Assembly (NCBI GenBank): GCA_026936325.1
Contig: JAPTHN010000001.1
Span: 97,169,859 to 97,233,858, forward strand
Origin: Platynereis dumerilii
Lineage: Eukaryota; Annelida; Polychaeta; Phyllodocida; Nereididae
Length of the DNA: 64,000 nucleotides
Direction of reading: 5' to 3'
Shown here: positions 1-10,285 of the stretch, piece after piece
Position numbering within the stretch: the stretch's first letter is position 1
Layout of the letters: every line of letters starts with the position of its first letter
Position numbers and translations under genes: made by a program
Notes under the pieces: model-generated
Told to the model about the DNA's origin: nothing
Databases searched by the model: none
The model's input: the letters and a program-made list of their open reading frames with translations, nothing else

Positions 1-103
1 ATCACAAAACTTCAAAGGTACTGAGTAGAGTGTTTATAGCAGAGATAGCAACACTACAAAAAGGCATATGAGAGGAATGTAATATTCTATTAAGGACATA
101 TAT

Positions 104-469
104 AGGCCCCATATAAGCATTTAACTCCCGGAACTCCTTGACGTTCTGTAACTCCCGCTATGTCCCACTAACTCCTGCTAACTCCCGCTAACTCCCATAA
201 CTCCCACTAACTCCCTCTAACTCCCGTAACTCCCGCTAAGTCCCGTAACTCCCGCTAACTCCCGCTAACTCCCGTAACTCCCACTAACTCCCGCTAACTC
301 CCATTATTCCCGTAACTCCCATTTAACTCCTGTCAACTCCCATAACTCCCACTAAATCCCACAACTCCTGCTAACTCCCGTAACTCCTGGTAACTCCTGT
401 CAACTCCCGTAACTCCCTGAAGTCCCAAATGGAGGCTCCGTTTGGGAGTTACATGCTTAAATGGGGCCT
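104..469 (+). mobile_element. MITE copy 1 with internal minisatellite
   Basis: 366-bp element with inverted ends: the left end starts AGGCCCCAT and the right end finishes with the complement, ATGGGGCCT. The interior from about 127 to 420 is a tandem array of 9-10 bp monomers of the type aactcccgct / aactcccgt. It is a non-autonomous DNA element with no coding capacity. The superfamily is not assigned; the 6-bp duplication seen around the composite is the only clue. Confidence 0.8.
127..425 (+). repeat. Minisatellite, 9-10 bp monomer aactcccgct
   Basis: About thirty degenerate copies of aactcccgct, aactcccgt and aactcccact fill the MITE. The monomer 'gtaactccc' is also the inner part of the intact terminal inverted repeat (complement at 443-451), so the array was probably seeded from the end of the element. 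Confidence 0.9.
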
Positions 470-733
470 CTCTGGCCAAAAAAGATTTTTTATTATCTTT
501 TGTTAAACAGAACTAAAACAGAAAAAAAAAAGTTGTACTTCCGACCTAAAAAAACATATTTTCAGAACGTAAAACCAGGTAACTTCATAAATAAAGGTTG
601 TAAAGTGCTATTCTCTCCACCGCCCCCCCCCCCCATCCCCCGCTGCTTAGCTGCCACAGTACGAAAAATGGTTGACATTTATTCCAGCAGAGTCTGAAAT
701 TATGTGGAATCCGAGCGACAGGTCAGCAACAAT

Positions 734-797
734 CCTCTGTGGTGTAGTGGTTAAGGCGTCGGGCCAGCAACTGAGAAGTCCTGGGTTCTAAACCTTT
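734..797 (+). other. tRNA-like segment (SINE head or tRNA pseudogene)
   Basis: A box A-like 'tggtgtagtggttaaggcg' (739-757) is followed at tRNA-like spacing by a box B-like 'gggttctaaacc' (783-794). Acceptor and T stems do not pair properly, so this is not a functional tRNA. A long T run follows (810-826). It is probably a remnant of a tRNA-derived SINE carried inside the composite element. Confidence 0.5.
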
Positions 798-2005
798 TCA
801 TGTTAAACTTTTTTTTTTTTTTTTTTAGTCACCCAATCAAAGCCTTCTGAAGCTCCTTGATGGATCCGCAATACAGAAAAAGCCTTAAAGCAACCTTTTT
901 GTGTATGTTTGCTTCACGTTTACCCCAATAAACAGTGGCAAAAGTGCAAGAACAGGCATTTAACTGATATGCAGTAGTCTAGGTGCCACAACAGGCCAAA
1001 ATATTCTAATTCTAGTCACTGCTGTATGCTACATTAGTATCCCGCAAGCTAAACTGCATGCAGAAAGCACATATCTAGCAGACGACATTGGTCTTATAGT
1101 ATTAAGGCCGGGAGAAAATAGAAAGCTGTGCTCTGATTGGTTGACTTAATGCAGGTAAACTTTGAAATACACGCTGCAGGCCAGTAACTACCATGGAAAC
1201 TGGTTAAAATGGAGTAGATTAGCATTACTATGGCAGTGACATGGGCTAAGATTGCTCCGGTAACAGATCACAGCAGAAAAGCCGCAGATTTTTGGCGGGA
1301 AAAGCTGGAAAACTGCATTGTTCGGGTGCCGGTGGCAGTTTAATGCCTTTCTGGATGCCTTGCCCATCGAATAGCATGGTTTTGTGATTCTAGACCTCTG
1401 CATAGGCCTATGTGGCCCATTATGGCATTTGCATGCTAAAAGATTAGAAAACAGGCCCTCCGGTCAGAATCAACCCGGAGGTATCCTGGCTAAATGTCTT
1501 GATACGTTACTTATCAACACTAGCAGAGCAGCATTTCCTGCAAAAATGATGAAAATCGCATCATTTCTCAGCCCGAAAAGTGCCAAAAACCTCAGTTTTC
1601 GCATTTTTGAGAAAAATTACCCCCGTCACGGCAAATTAGGTCAGGGGCCCGAAAGTGGCACTGAAAGATTTCCAGCGTTCGGGCAAATGTCCCTCTACCA
1701 CACAACAGTTACATTGCACCAATACTGGCCCGCAAACGGGTGGTGAAGTTTTGTCACCGCCCTGTGGTTGCTGGCTACCAGTGTTAGTAATGTTACTTCT
1801 ACACTTACAGAAAACCAGTGATTATCCAATGGTTGCCACCCCCCCCCCTCAAATGCTGATTTTGGCCAATGATAAACAGGTATCTGCTGAAACTCCAGTG
1901 GTCAACTAGCTGTAGAAAGGCAAAATATTCAAAATTCAGGTATTTTCTATGCTAAATAAGTGCCGAAAACTTAATTAAAAAATTTGAAAAGCAAGAATTT
2001 TCTGA

Positions 2006-2021
2006 AACCCTAACCCCAACC

Positions 2022-2057
<36 letters not shown>
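2006..2057 (+). repeat. Interstitial telomere-type repeat (CCCTAA)n
   Basis: About eight units of CCCTAA with small variants (ccctaacccc, ccctaaaccc). This is the common animal telomere motif. It sits inside the core of an inserted element, so it is not a chromosome end. Confidence 0.9.
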
Positions 2058-2113
2058 TTGGGCAATTTTTTTTTTTTAATTTTATTCAAAAACAGAAGTT
2101 AATGCATTTTGAC

Positions 2114-2500
2114 AGGCCCCATTTAAGCATGTAACTCCCGGAACTCCTTGACGTCCTGCAACTCCCGCTATGTCCCACTAACTCCTGCTAACTCCCGCTA
2201 ACTCCCATAACTCCCACTAACTCCCGCTAACTCCCTCTAACTCCCCTAACTCCCGCTAACTCCAGCTAACTCCTGCTAACTCCTGCTAACTCCCGTAACT
2301 CCCACTAACTCCCGCTAACTCCCATTACTCCCGTAACTCCCATTTAACTCCTGTCAACTCCCATAACTCCCAGTAACTCCCGCTAAATCCCACAACTCCT
2401 GCTAACTCCCGTAACTCCTGGTAACTCCTGTCAACTCCCGTAACTCCCTGAAGTCCCAAATGGAGGCTCTGTTTGGGAGTTACATGCTTAAATGGGGCCT
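2114..2500 (+). mobile_element. MITE copy 2 with internal minisatellite
   Basis: 387-bp second copy in the same orientation as copy 1, with better-preserved ends: left AGGCCCCATTTAAGCATG, right the exact complement. The internal minisatellite follows the same order of variant monomers as copy 1 (tgtcccactaactcctgct early, cctgaagtcccaaatgg at the end), so both copies descend from one already expanded element. Copy 2 is about 20 bp longer. Confidence 0.85.
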
Positions 2501-2684
2501 ATATATGTATAGAAAATATATCAAAGCAAAGTATTTTAGGACACTCTAAGTCTCTTATGAACTAGTGGGGTTGAATGGCTTTGTTCTACCATTTCAGACT
2601 CTCTTCGACAGTCTTCGTGGATTAAGCTAATAAAGTTAACATTCTCATAACAATGGCATTACAGGCAGATAGTTTGTCATGATC

Positions 2685-3054
2685 ATTACAGCGAAACACT
2701 TTGATATAGAATTTAAGTGGACTTTTGCACTGTGAAAAAGGCACTTCGTGACTCATGATAGCCGATGAAGTGTCATCTTCTCTACTTTCAACATGGGAAA
2801 CATAGAGGCTGTTTGATTAGTCATGATCAAGAGTAAGCCATTTGACTTCTCATAACAAATTTTAGAGTGAAAATCAGATGCATAATCCTTCCGTTTGGCT
2901 GTCACCAACAAGTGGGATAAGTCTCCTTCAATCAAATTAACATTGAAAGTATTGGGTTTGATCATGACAAATCATCAGCATGATGACACACGAAGTGCCA
3001 TTTTCACAGTGCCACAGTCCACTTTAATTCTATATCAAAGTGTTTCGCTGTAAT
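2685..3054. mobile_element. 370-bp MITE with ~70-bp terminal inverted repeats
   Basis: The left end (2685-2755, starting ATTACAGCGAAACACTTTGA) matches the complement of the right end (2985-3054) with few mismatches. It lies between 'tttgtcat' and 'ttcctttcattgtgcac', which are adjacent in the other tandem units (for example near 25990), so it is an insertion in unit 1. Target duplication is unclear. It has no coding content. Confidence 0.75.
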
Positions 3055-3129
3055 ATTTCCTTTCATTGTGCACATTTTGCATTCTTAATTGAGGAATATA
3101 TTTTCTCCTTGTAAATCTACTCAAGTAAA

Positions 3130-3295
3130 ATATTATATAAATATTGGATGGGAAGGAGTCCAATATAGAGTATAATTGGATGAAGAAAAGTTATATTGGA
3201 TGAGGCGCAGCCGAATCCAATATAACTTTTCTGAATCCAATTATACTCTATATTGAACGACTTACCATCCGATATCTATTATATTCTCCATCCAA
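3130..3295. repeat. Near-perfect ~165-bp hairpin
   Basis: Two arms of about 75 bp (about 3130-3203 and 3217-3292) are complementary around the short spacer 'gaggcgcagccga'. Further fragments of the arm ('gatccaatataactttt') recur three times in tandem at 3672-3738. The block is absent from the other units, where flanks equivalent to 3125 and about 3810 adjoin, so it is part of an inserted palindromic element of up to 680 bp. Confidence 0.7.
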
Positions 3296-3520
3296 TATAA
3301 GTTATATTTTCCTTTTAAGTTGACTTGCTGCCAAATGGTCAAAAAATATTTGTTCAGATGTTTCAAATTTTCAGGTTATGCTGCTAAGAGAGTATTTTTC
3401 CACTCTTAATTGAAAAGAAAAAAAATTGCCAAAATTTGGAAGGCAATTCAATACCACCCCAGGCTAACATTACAGGCAGCTGTAATTTTAGTGTTCAAAC
3501 CATGAAAGAGCAGTCAATGG

Positions 3521-3620
3521 TGACGTCACCAAGTCCATTGTCAGTATGCTCTCATGACATCATCAGTTGTGATGTCACAATGACAAGTTGACCATTATGA
3601 CTTCTCCAGTGGTGACGTCA
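3521..3620. promoter_or_regulatory. Cluster of CRE-type palindromes
   Basis: Four TGAYRTCA octamers lie in 100 bp: TGACGTCA at 3521-3528 and 3613-3620, TGACATCA at 3555-3562 and TGATGTCA at 3570-3577. TGACGTCA is the CREB/ATF consensus. They lie in an inserted repeat with no nearby gene, so function is only inferred; they could be chance products of repeat structure. Confidence 0.3.
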
Positions 3621-3814
3621 CAATTCAACAACAAGTAGGGAGCTGATTGTTCTTCATTTAAAAACTGTCTCGGATCCAATATAACTTTTTTAAGATCCAA
3701 TATAACTTTTCAGGATCCAATATAACTTTTCTCAGCATAATATAGCAACAATATTATCCAAGAATACTCGCTTGTGATTGGCTGACACAATCCGAGTGGA
3801 GAATATATTCAAAT

Positions 3815-6180
3815 ATCTTATGCAGAGACTTATATGTAAAAAGTCCCTCTTCCATCATCCATCTTACACTGCTCAATGTTGATTCCATCCTATCGTAAGT
3901 TTTACACTGCTTGATGCTTTTGCCATGTTCAGTTTTTTTGATACTTTAGGGCTAGAAGTTGTCTAATCATTTCTTGAATCAATTCAAATGTTCCATAAAA
4001 CAACAATACTGGTTTGATGATTCGAAATGGTTTATCTCAGTGCTTGTCATACTCATTTCAACCACTCTAGGTAAATTCCCCAGGGCGAACCTTCACTATG
4101 TCATGATCACTGCCTACTGTATAAGTTAGGTGCTGAAACTGGTGTTGATGCTTACTGTGGCTTAGGCAACAATGTCATTTTGAGCTACACCAACCAAAAC
4201 GAGCTGCTCCATAAGCCTGCACAGCTTCTGGCAGACTGAGCCATATGATGTATGTTTACTGCTGCAGTAACTTTCTTCAAATTCTTCCTTTATCCTCTTA
4301 CTGTGTTCTCTGAAAAACTATTTTGATGCCTGCTGCGATCGATGCTTGCTATTTTAAAGAGTACCTGTAATGTAGATGGACATTATGCTATTGGAGTTTG
4401 CAAAAATTTACGCAAAGAAAAGATACATTTGTCTGATTGCATTTTCTTTGATTTGTCTCAAATGAAATGTGATAAGAAAAGATCTAGCAGAGTTTTGAAG
4501 TTATCATTTTGCCTTTATGTATTATAAAAAAATGCCTCTGGAACATTGTTGGATGGTAAGATGCTGATGTTTTAATACTGTCATGTTGCTTTTTACCTTT
4601 CATTTTAAAGACCAAGAATCAAGATATGGCATAGAAAAGAATATAAAAAAGACATGAATGCATTTAGTGAAGGCCACCAGTCCTATCCTGATATATATTG
4701 CAAAGCATTAATTGTAAATGGACCATACTACTTGTTACTGTTGTAAGAAAACGTTGACTTTCCTGGAATGCTTCTCTCTATTTGTGTATTAGGAAGTGAC
4801 CTACAAGTTTAACAATGAATTCTAGATATTGCAAAGCAATATCATATACAATTTTAAATTAACAATATCAAATATTGCTGCTTAGTATTGGCAAATTGAA
4901 TTTTTAGGCCCAAAATGTGGGACCAAATATCTGAGGTCCTCTGCCATGCATGCTACCTAGTGGTTCACTAAGTTTAACCAAATGCTTACTAGGTCAAAAA
5001 TACTTATGGAAAAGTTTGTCATGTTGTAACAAGTGACCAAACAGCCTGGCGGCTCTTTGTGCCTTATGGACAACATCAATTAAGTGACAAATATAATTGA
5101 TGCTTCCCAGGTGTCCCTAAGCCTTTGGTCTGAAGTATACCAAGTTATGTGTGGAAAAGCCAGAAGCACTTTGTTATCATCTGAACTACGCAGTGTGAAT
5201 GCAAAATACCTTTGCGTGAGGTGAACCTGCATCAGGGCATTAGATTTGTATAATCAAGCAACAATATCTACTCTTTTGGGCTACTCACACCAAGAAGTGA
5301 CCTTTTTATACAAATCTTCTGTTTTTTATATAAGTTTCCTGTCATGTTTTATATGACAAGCCTTGCTAAACAGGATGCTGATTCATTTTAAAGCAGTTTG
5401 AAAACTTCTGGAATTGGAGTTTCGACAAAGCATTGGATTGCACCTTGACCTCTCCTCACAAGCTCAAGCTGAAAGTCCAACATGGCCAGAGAGTGATATT
5501 TGTACAGTAATTTGTACAGTAATTGCTGAAATGGTGTGCATTGTTGCAGTTGGAACTGTACAGCATAAGCACCATAGTCCGGCAACTGTTACTTCAGCAA
5601 ATAAGCGATAAGAACAGTCATCGATATTGGCATGTTATATGCCATATAAACAGACAAGTGATTCTGATGGATCTGAACCTTGTATGGAAGGGATAACCCT
5701 CAGGGAGGCGGGCTATGGACTACGCATTTAAGTATTGATCAACTGGTGCTCAGGACTTAGTAAATGGCAGTCAATGCAATGTACTGAAATATAGTGCACC
5801 AATTTCCGGTAAGAGATCTTCTGCCTCACTGGTCTTGGAAACAGTCAAGCAGAAATTCAGCATTATGGCTGTGCTACTTCCTCCATTTGCCTCCATTTGC
5901 CCCATGTTTGATTGTGGACCAACCCAGTCTCCCCCCATTTTATGCTCCATCTGTGACCTGGCCTGGATAAACTAATCCTTGGGCCAGTTCAGCCAAACTA
6001 ACAGCAGTGATTGCAGGAGCATGCTTATCACCTTTGTTTCAAACATACATGTTGTATAAATTGGATGAAATCAGTACCCAAGAGGATTTCACAAAAAATA
6101 ATGATAATTTAGACACTAAAGAATTAAAATACTTAGAATTTTTAATGTGGCAGTGGAAATCTGGACTAAAGAAACATTTG
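3815..6180. other. Unit 1 stretch without recognised gene
   Basis: AT-rich DNA with only short open frames and none with a recognisable domain. I see no clear counterpart in the other tandem units, so it may be an insertion or the remains of sequence lost elsewhere. No terminal repeats were found. Confidence 0.4.
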
Positions 6181-9100
6181 TAGCAAGGTCTGTTTCAGGT
6201 TAGGAAAATTTCTCCTTGGAGCAGATGTTTTAAAAAAAGTCATCTTCCACATCCAGATGGTCTTTTGGAGGTTTGTGAATAAAAAATAGACTCTTTATCT
6301 TGAAAAGTTGGGTTTCTGAAATGTGTATTGATAAAGATATATTATTAATAATAATTCTTCTGTTGGTGTTAAGAGTTGGGTTAGCCCCATATGTCTACCA
6401 AGCCTTTTCTAATTTTTCCAAATGCCTGCACACCTATTTTGCCCTTCACTTCCTTTTCTCAGCATTTGATGTGGAACTCTTCCATCAATCATTCCTGTTT
6501 AGTTCTTGACACACCCAGCTTGTTCCTTTTCAGACATTGCACATTCGCCACAACTCTGATCTATTTCAAGTGGAAACTTCGTCCTACACTAGTCTTTAAT
6601 GTTGCAACTACTGCTCAAGATGAAGCACCATATTTCACATCACATAAAACATGAAGGGCTTCTTGAGCATAACCCTTAACAGTTCAGCATCTTATACACT
6701 ATATACAGACACTCTTTGTTGTCTGCAGTTGTCACCAAGCCTGAGTAATATAAGCAATATCTTTTTGCTTTGTAACCTTGCTCTTGTATAAAAGAAACTA
6801 GGAATATTTGTTTCTGAGAGAACACGAAAGGCATTGGTTCATACTTGAAGGGCGTCTTCTGGAAATCCTTGTTGAACTGAAATAACAAGCTGAAGAATTC
6901 CAGCAGGTGTCACTCTTCCATTCCTAGCTTTATATTACTGATATTGATGTATGCACTGACCCAATCCATTCTAGACAGGTCTGTAGAGTGGCTTTGCAAA
7001 TACATATAGTCTCTGGTCTTTGGTCTGTGCCTTCTGACTAGGCTTAGGATTGATTTTTACACAGTGGACCTGTAATTTGAGGAAAAAGTTGCCTTTTTAG
7101 GACCTGAAGCTAAAAGGCAGATCAAAGTTACATGTAAAGTATTATGGATGGTGTCCACTGCATGCTATGTTGCTATACATAGAGCTTTGTGATTTTTTGT
7201 TTTGTAATTGAATTAGCCTATGTGACCTCCATTGTGGTTGTGCCACTACTGTTGTAACTTGTATGCTCGTAACTATTGATTTGACTGTGCAACAGTTGGA
7301 TTGTAGACTGTAGGAGAAAGGTTGATATGCTGACATTTGTCATGTTATACATATGAAAGAGCAGACAATCCTCTGGCAAAAAATGAGGTGGGCTGTAAAT
7401 TAATGAGCTTGTCGAGAGAGTGAAAAAAATAAAAACAATGGCCTTTCCCTGGGAATGGAAGTATTTGAACGGCTTCTCTTACTTCAGCTTCTGAGCAATG
7501 CAAAGGATGAAATAATCTCATACTACTTTACATCAGTTAAAAAACTAAGTCTAAGGTGCTGCAAGCTTATGTACTAGGCAGCAGTAGCACAAATCATAAT
7601 CTATCTTTTGCCTGTCATGAAGGGCCAGCCCATCACATCTTTTGATGTAGACGTCACATACTTGCAGACATATCTCATATTGCTTGCTTGATTTCCATTT
7701 TATCAGAAATCTCAATAAAGGCAAGCAATTGACCCTGATATACTTCTCTCCTTTATGATGTTGAAAAAGGAAAAACTGCCTGCACATGAAAAATGGGAAC
7801 AATCAAGAACGTTTGGTACAAGAAGAGTCATTAAATGGGGAATTCTAATCGAGGTGATTGAAAATACTCCTAAATGGTGGTTGTTGAAACACAAGCTCAA
7901 AGCATATGGAGGCACAAGATGACCACAAGGCCGCTGCTGCAAATGACAAGGTTATTTCATCAGCATATACATTTCCGCTCACCAGATCCTCAGAAAATGT
8001 TAACAAATGTAAAAAGAAGACATTCTACAAAGCAATGCTGGTCCGGTGTCTGATTGAGATTATCAGAAATGATAGCTTGCATTATTGATCACATTTGTTT
8101 CAACCTTCTTAATCTGTTCAGCAGTACATAAGATGACATACAAGGAGGTGATGCCAAGCTACTTCGAATACTTCCCCCTTACATCTCTTACTTGTCGAAA
8201 AATATTTGTAATTTACGATTGACTGTAATTCCTCAACTCTGCTTCTTTTCTGTTGGTAGGAGCTAATATTTTATTGCGTGATCTTCATGGGCAATTGAGC
8301 ATGCAATCATACACAACTTTATTGGAAGTTTCTTTAGCCAATTATCATTGCTTCCTACCTACAATGTTTAAATATTCTATTCATAATACATATATTTTTA
8401 CTTCATTGCTTTTATATAATATTTGTGAAGTTAGCCAGAAGTCGACAGGCACTTTATTAAAGGGATATAAGCTAATTGTCTTTTGATACAGACATTCAAG
8501 TCAGAACACTTGCCTCATGATATGATGGCCCTTGTCAGCAGATAAGTGAGGGACAAAAGCATGCAAGAGCAGAAGATTCAGGAATGTTGAATCAACTCTG
8601 CTTCATCAGCCAAGGAGAGGCATCAGAGCACTTCATTCATTTCCTAATGACATTCAAAAAGCTGCAGTGCTCTGTTCAGTCACCTCTCTTAGGACGTGTT
8701 CCGTTTTGCCTGTCTTGGCAGCCAGTGGCCAAAACCCATCTAACTTGATCTGGAACAGTTACCTCCTGTCTGCCCTCTTAAGGCTCATGTGATAATCTCC
8801 AGAATGCTCTGCTGATGTTGGACTTGATGCAACGTGATATAAAGCCTGCAGACTCTGATTTCCTGAACATATGAATCAGACCATGCATGCAAATGGCACA
8901 TGGTCAGAGCACATCAAGGGGCCACATAGGCCAAGCACCGGTCACCATGGTCACTAAACAAAGCAACTACTAAAGACTAGCACAGGGTATGAGTGCCTGC
9001 TTCTCATTAGCTCTGCTTTGCTTGCTTTCTCTTGCAATGTTGCTGGTTCGCTGTCCATCCATTCGGAAAATTGACATCCCGATCTGACCTCTATAAGGCA

Positions 9101-9239
9101 AGGCAGACACAATTGCATTGGCACTTGATAGCTTTTATATCACTTGCCTTATAATTCATCTGCCATGAAGCCATATGATGCCAATATGTCTTACCTCTTA
9201 GCATTTAGACTCCAGGGAATTCCCTGGCCCTTTTTAGCT

Positions 9240-10285
9240 TCAGCGAACGAAGTTTGAAGACGGTATTGTATTCACTTGGGTAAAAATGTTATCCGTCCGC
9301 CGGGGGTACGGGTGCATGGGCATTCTGGCGGCAGGCGGATAGATCGTTTCCAGGCCAGCACTCGGCCTCTATTGGGTGTATGAACTGTACATGGATGCAA
9401 TTTGGTACATACATAGTCTGTTTGGTCTAGTTGTGCTTTTTGATGGTTTGACTGACCAATATTCCATTCTTTTTGAAATAATGGAAAAAAATTTGAAAAA
9501 TATTTTTGTTCTTCTCCGGCTATGACTCAGTCACTATTGCACAGGCATGGATGAAATTTGGTACAGATGTGGCCTTTATGGTCTTGTTGTTTCTCTGGAT
9601 GGTCTCATATTCCATACTTTTTGAAGAAAATAGAAAAAAATGTTTTGGTTTTTGGGCTATGACTCGGTCACTATTGCATGTACATGGATAAGTTTTGGTA
9701 CACATGTGGCCTATATGGTCTAGTTGTGCCTTTTGAAAGGTCTGATGGAAAATATTATATACTTTTTGAAATATTGATTAAAAAAGTTAATTAATTTTTG
9801 GTTTCTAGCTCAAGACTCGGTTACTATTATATGCAAATGGATAAAGTTTGGTACATATATGGTTTATATGGTCTAGTTGTGCCTTTCATTGTCTGCCTGA
9901 TGGATATTCTATACTTTTTGTTATATTCAGAAAAATTATTAAAAACAAATTTTTCATATCGAAGCCAAAACTTGCCCACTATTGCGTATACAGTAGGCCG
10001 TGCCAAATTTTGACAATGTATGTGAGGACCATACCAAATATGACCGTTCCACACATTTTGAGTGTATTTGAAGCTCTCGAGGTGGAACGGTTTTTGAGAT
10101 ACAGCACAAAAATCCTCCAAATCGCCACTTTTTGAGGTAAAATAAAATGTAGGGGGTGAACCGGCGCAACCTTGGACATCTTCAATTGACCCGAAATTTC
10201 ACAGGAAGTCTTCTGGACTCCATCCACAACTTTTGGGAAGGTTGGGCTCTGATCGGTTAACTTTTTCGAAATTTGGTAGGCCTGC
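9240..10285. repeat. Satellite-bearing insertion in unit 1
   Basis: Compared with unit 3, colinearity stops near 9232 and resumes near 10300. The interval starts with a small palindrome (tatccgtccgcc at 9289 against ggcaggcggata near 9330), then the satellite described separately, then a 'gtaggccgtgcc..' tail from about 9990. The open frames of up to 111 codons here overlap on both strands and are satellite by-products. Confidence 0.55.
9385..9985 (+). repeat. Tandem satellite, ~137-156 bp monomer, four copies
   Basis: The landmark 'atgg-atgaaatttggtaca' recurs at 9391, 9547, 9684 and 9837, giving periods of 156, 137 and 153 bp. Each monomer contains 'tatggtctagttgtgcctt', 'atactttttgaa' and 'gactcggtcactattgca' in order. 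Copies are considerably diverged, implying an old array. Confidence 0.85.

Larger units (their letters stand above)
470..2113. other. Core of the composite element, non-coding
   Basis: The 1.64-kb core holds T- and C-rich homopolymers (625-640, 810-826, 1840-1848), a tRNA-like segment near 734, an interstitial CCCTAA block near 2006 and no recognisable protein. Open frames at 1384-1746 and 1655-1909 overlap in different frames and show no family motif. There is no transposase signature. Confidence 0.6.
98..2506 (+). mobile_element. Composite insertion: MITE - 1.64-kb core - MITE, with 6-bp target duplication
   Basis: Two MITE copies in the same orientation (104-469 and 2114-2500) bracket a 1.64-kb core. 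The only target-site duplication that fits is the outermost: 'atatat' at 98-103 and again at 2501-2506. The uninterrupted site is visible in unit 3 near 15254 as 'gaacatatatgtatag', and less exactly in units 4 and 5. The inner borders (470 and 2113) show no matching duplication. This indicates that the whole 2397-bp block entered as one unit, or that a circle joined a resident MITE by recombination. I recognise no transposase in the core. Confidence 0.75.

Noticed and set aside
104-469. CRISPR-like array
   Set aside because: Repeats are contiguous 9-10-mers without spacers, inside a transposon of a eukaryotic genome.
734-797. Functional tRNA gene
   Set aside because: Boxes A and B are recognisable, but acceptor, anticodon and T stems do not pair.
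2006-2057. Chromosome end
   Set aside because: The repeat block is short, lies within an inserted element and ordinary sequence continues on both sides.
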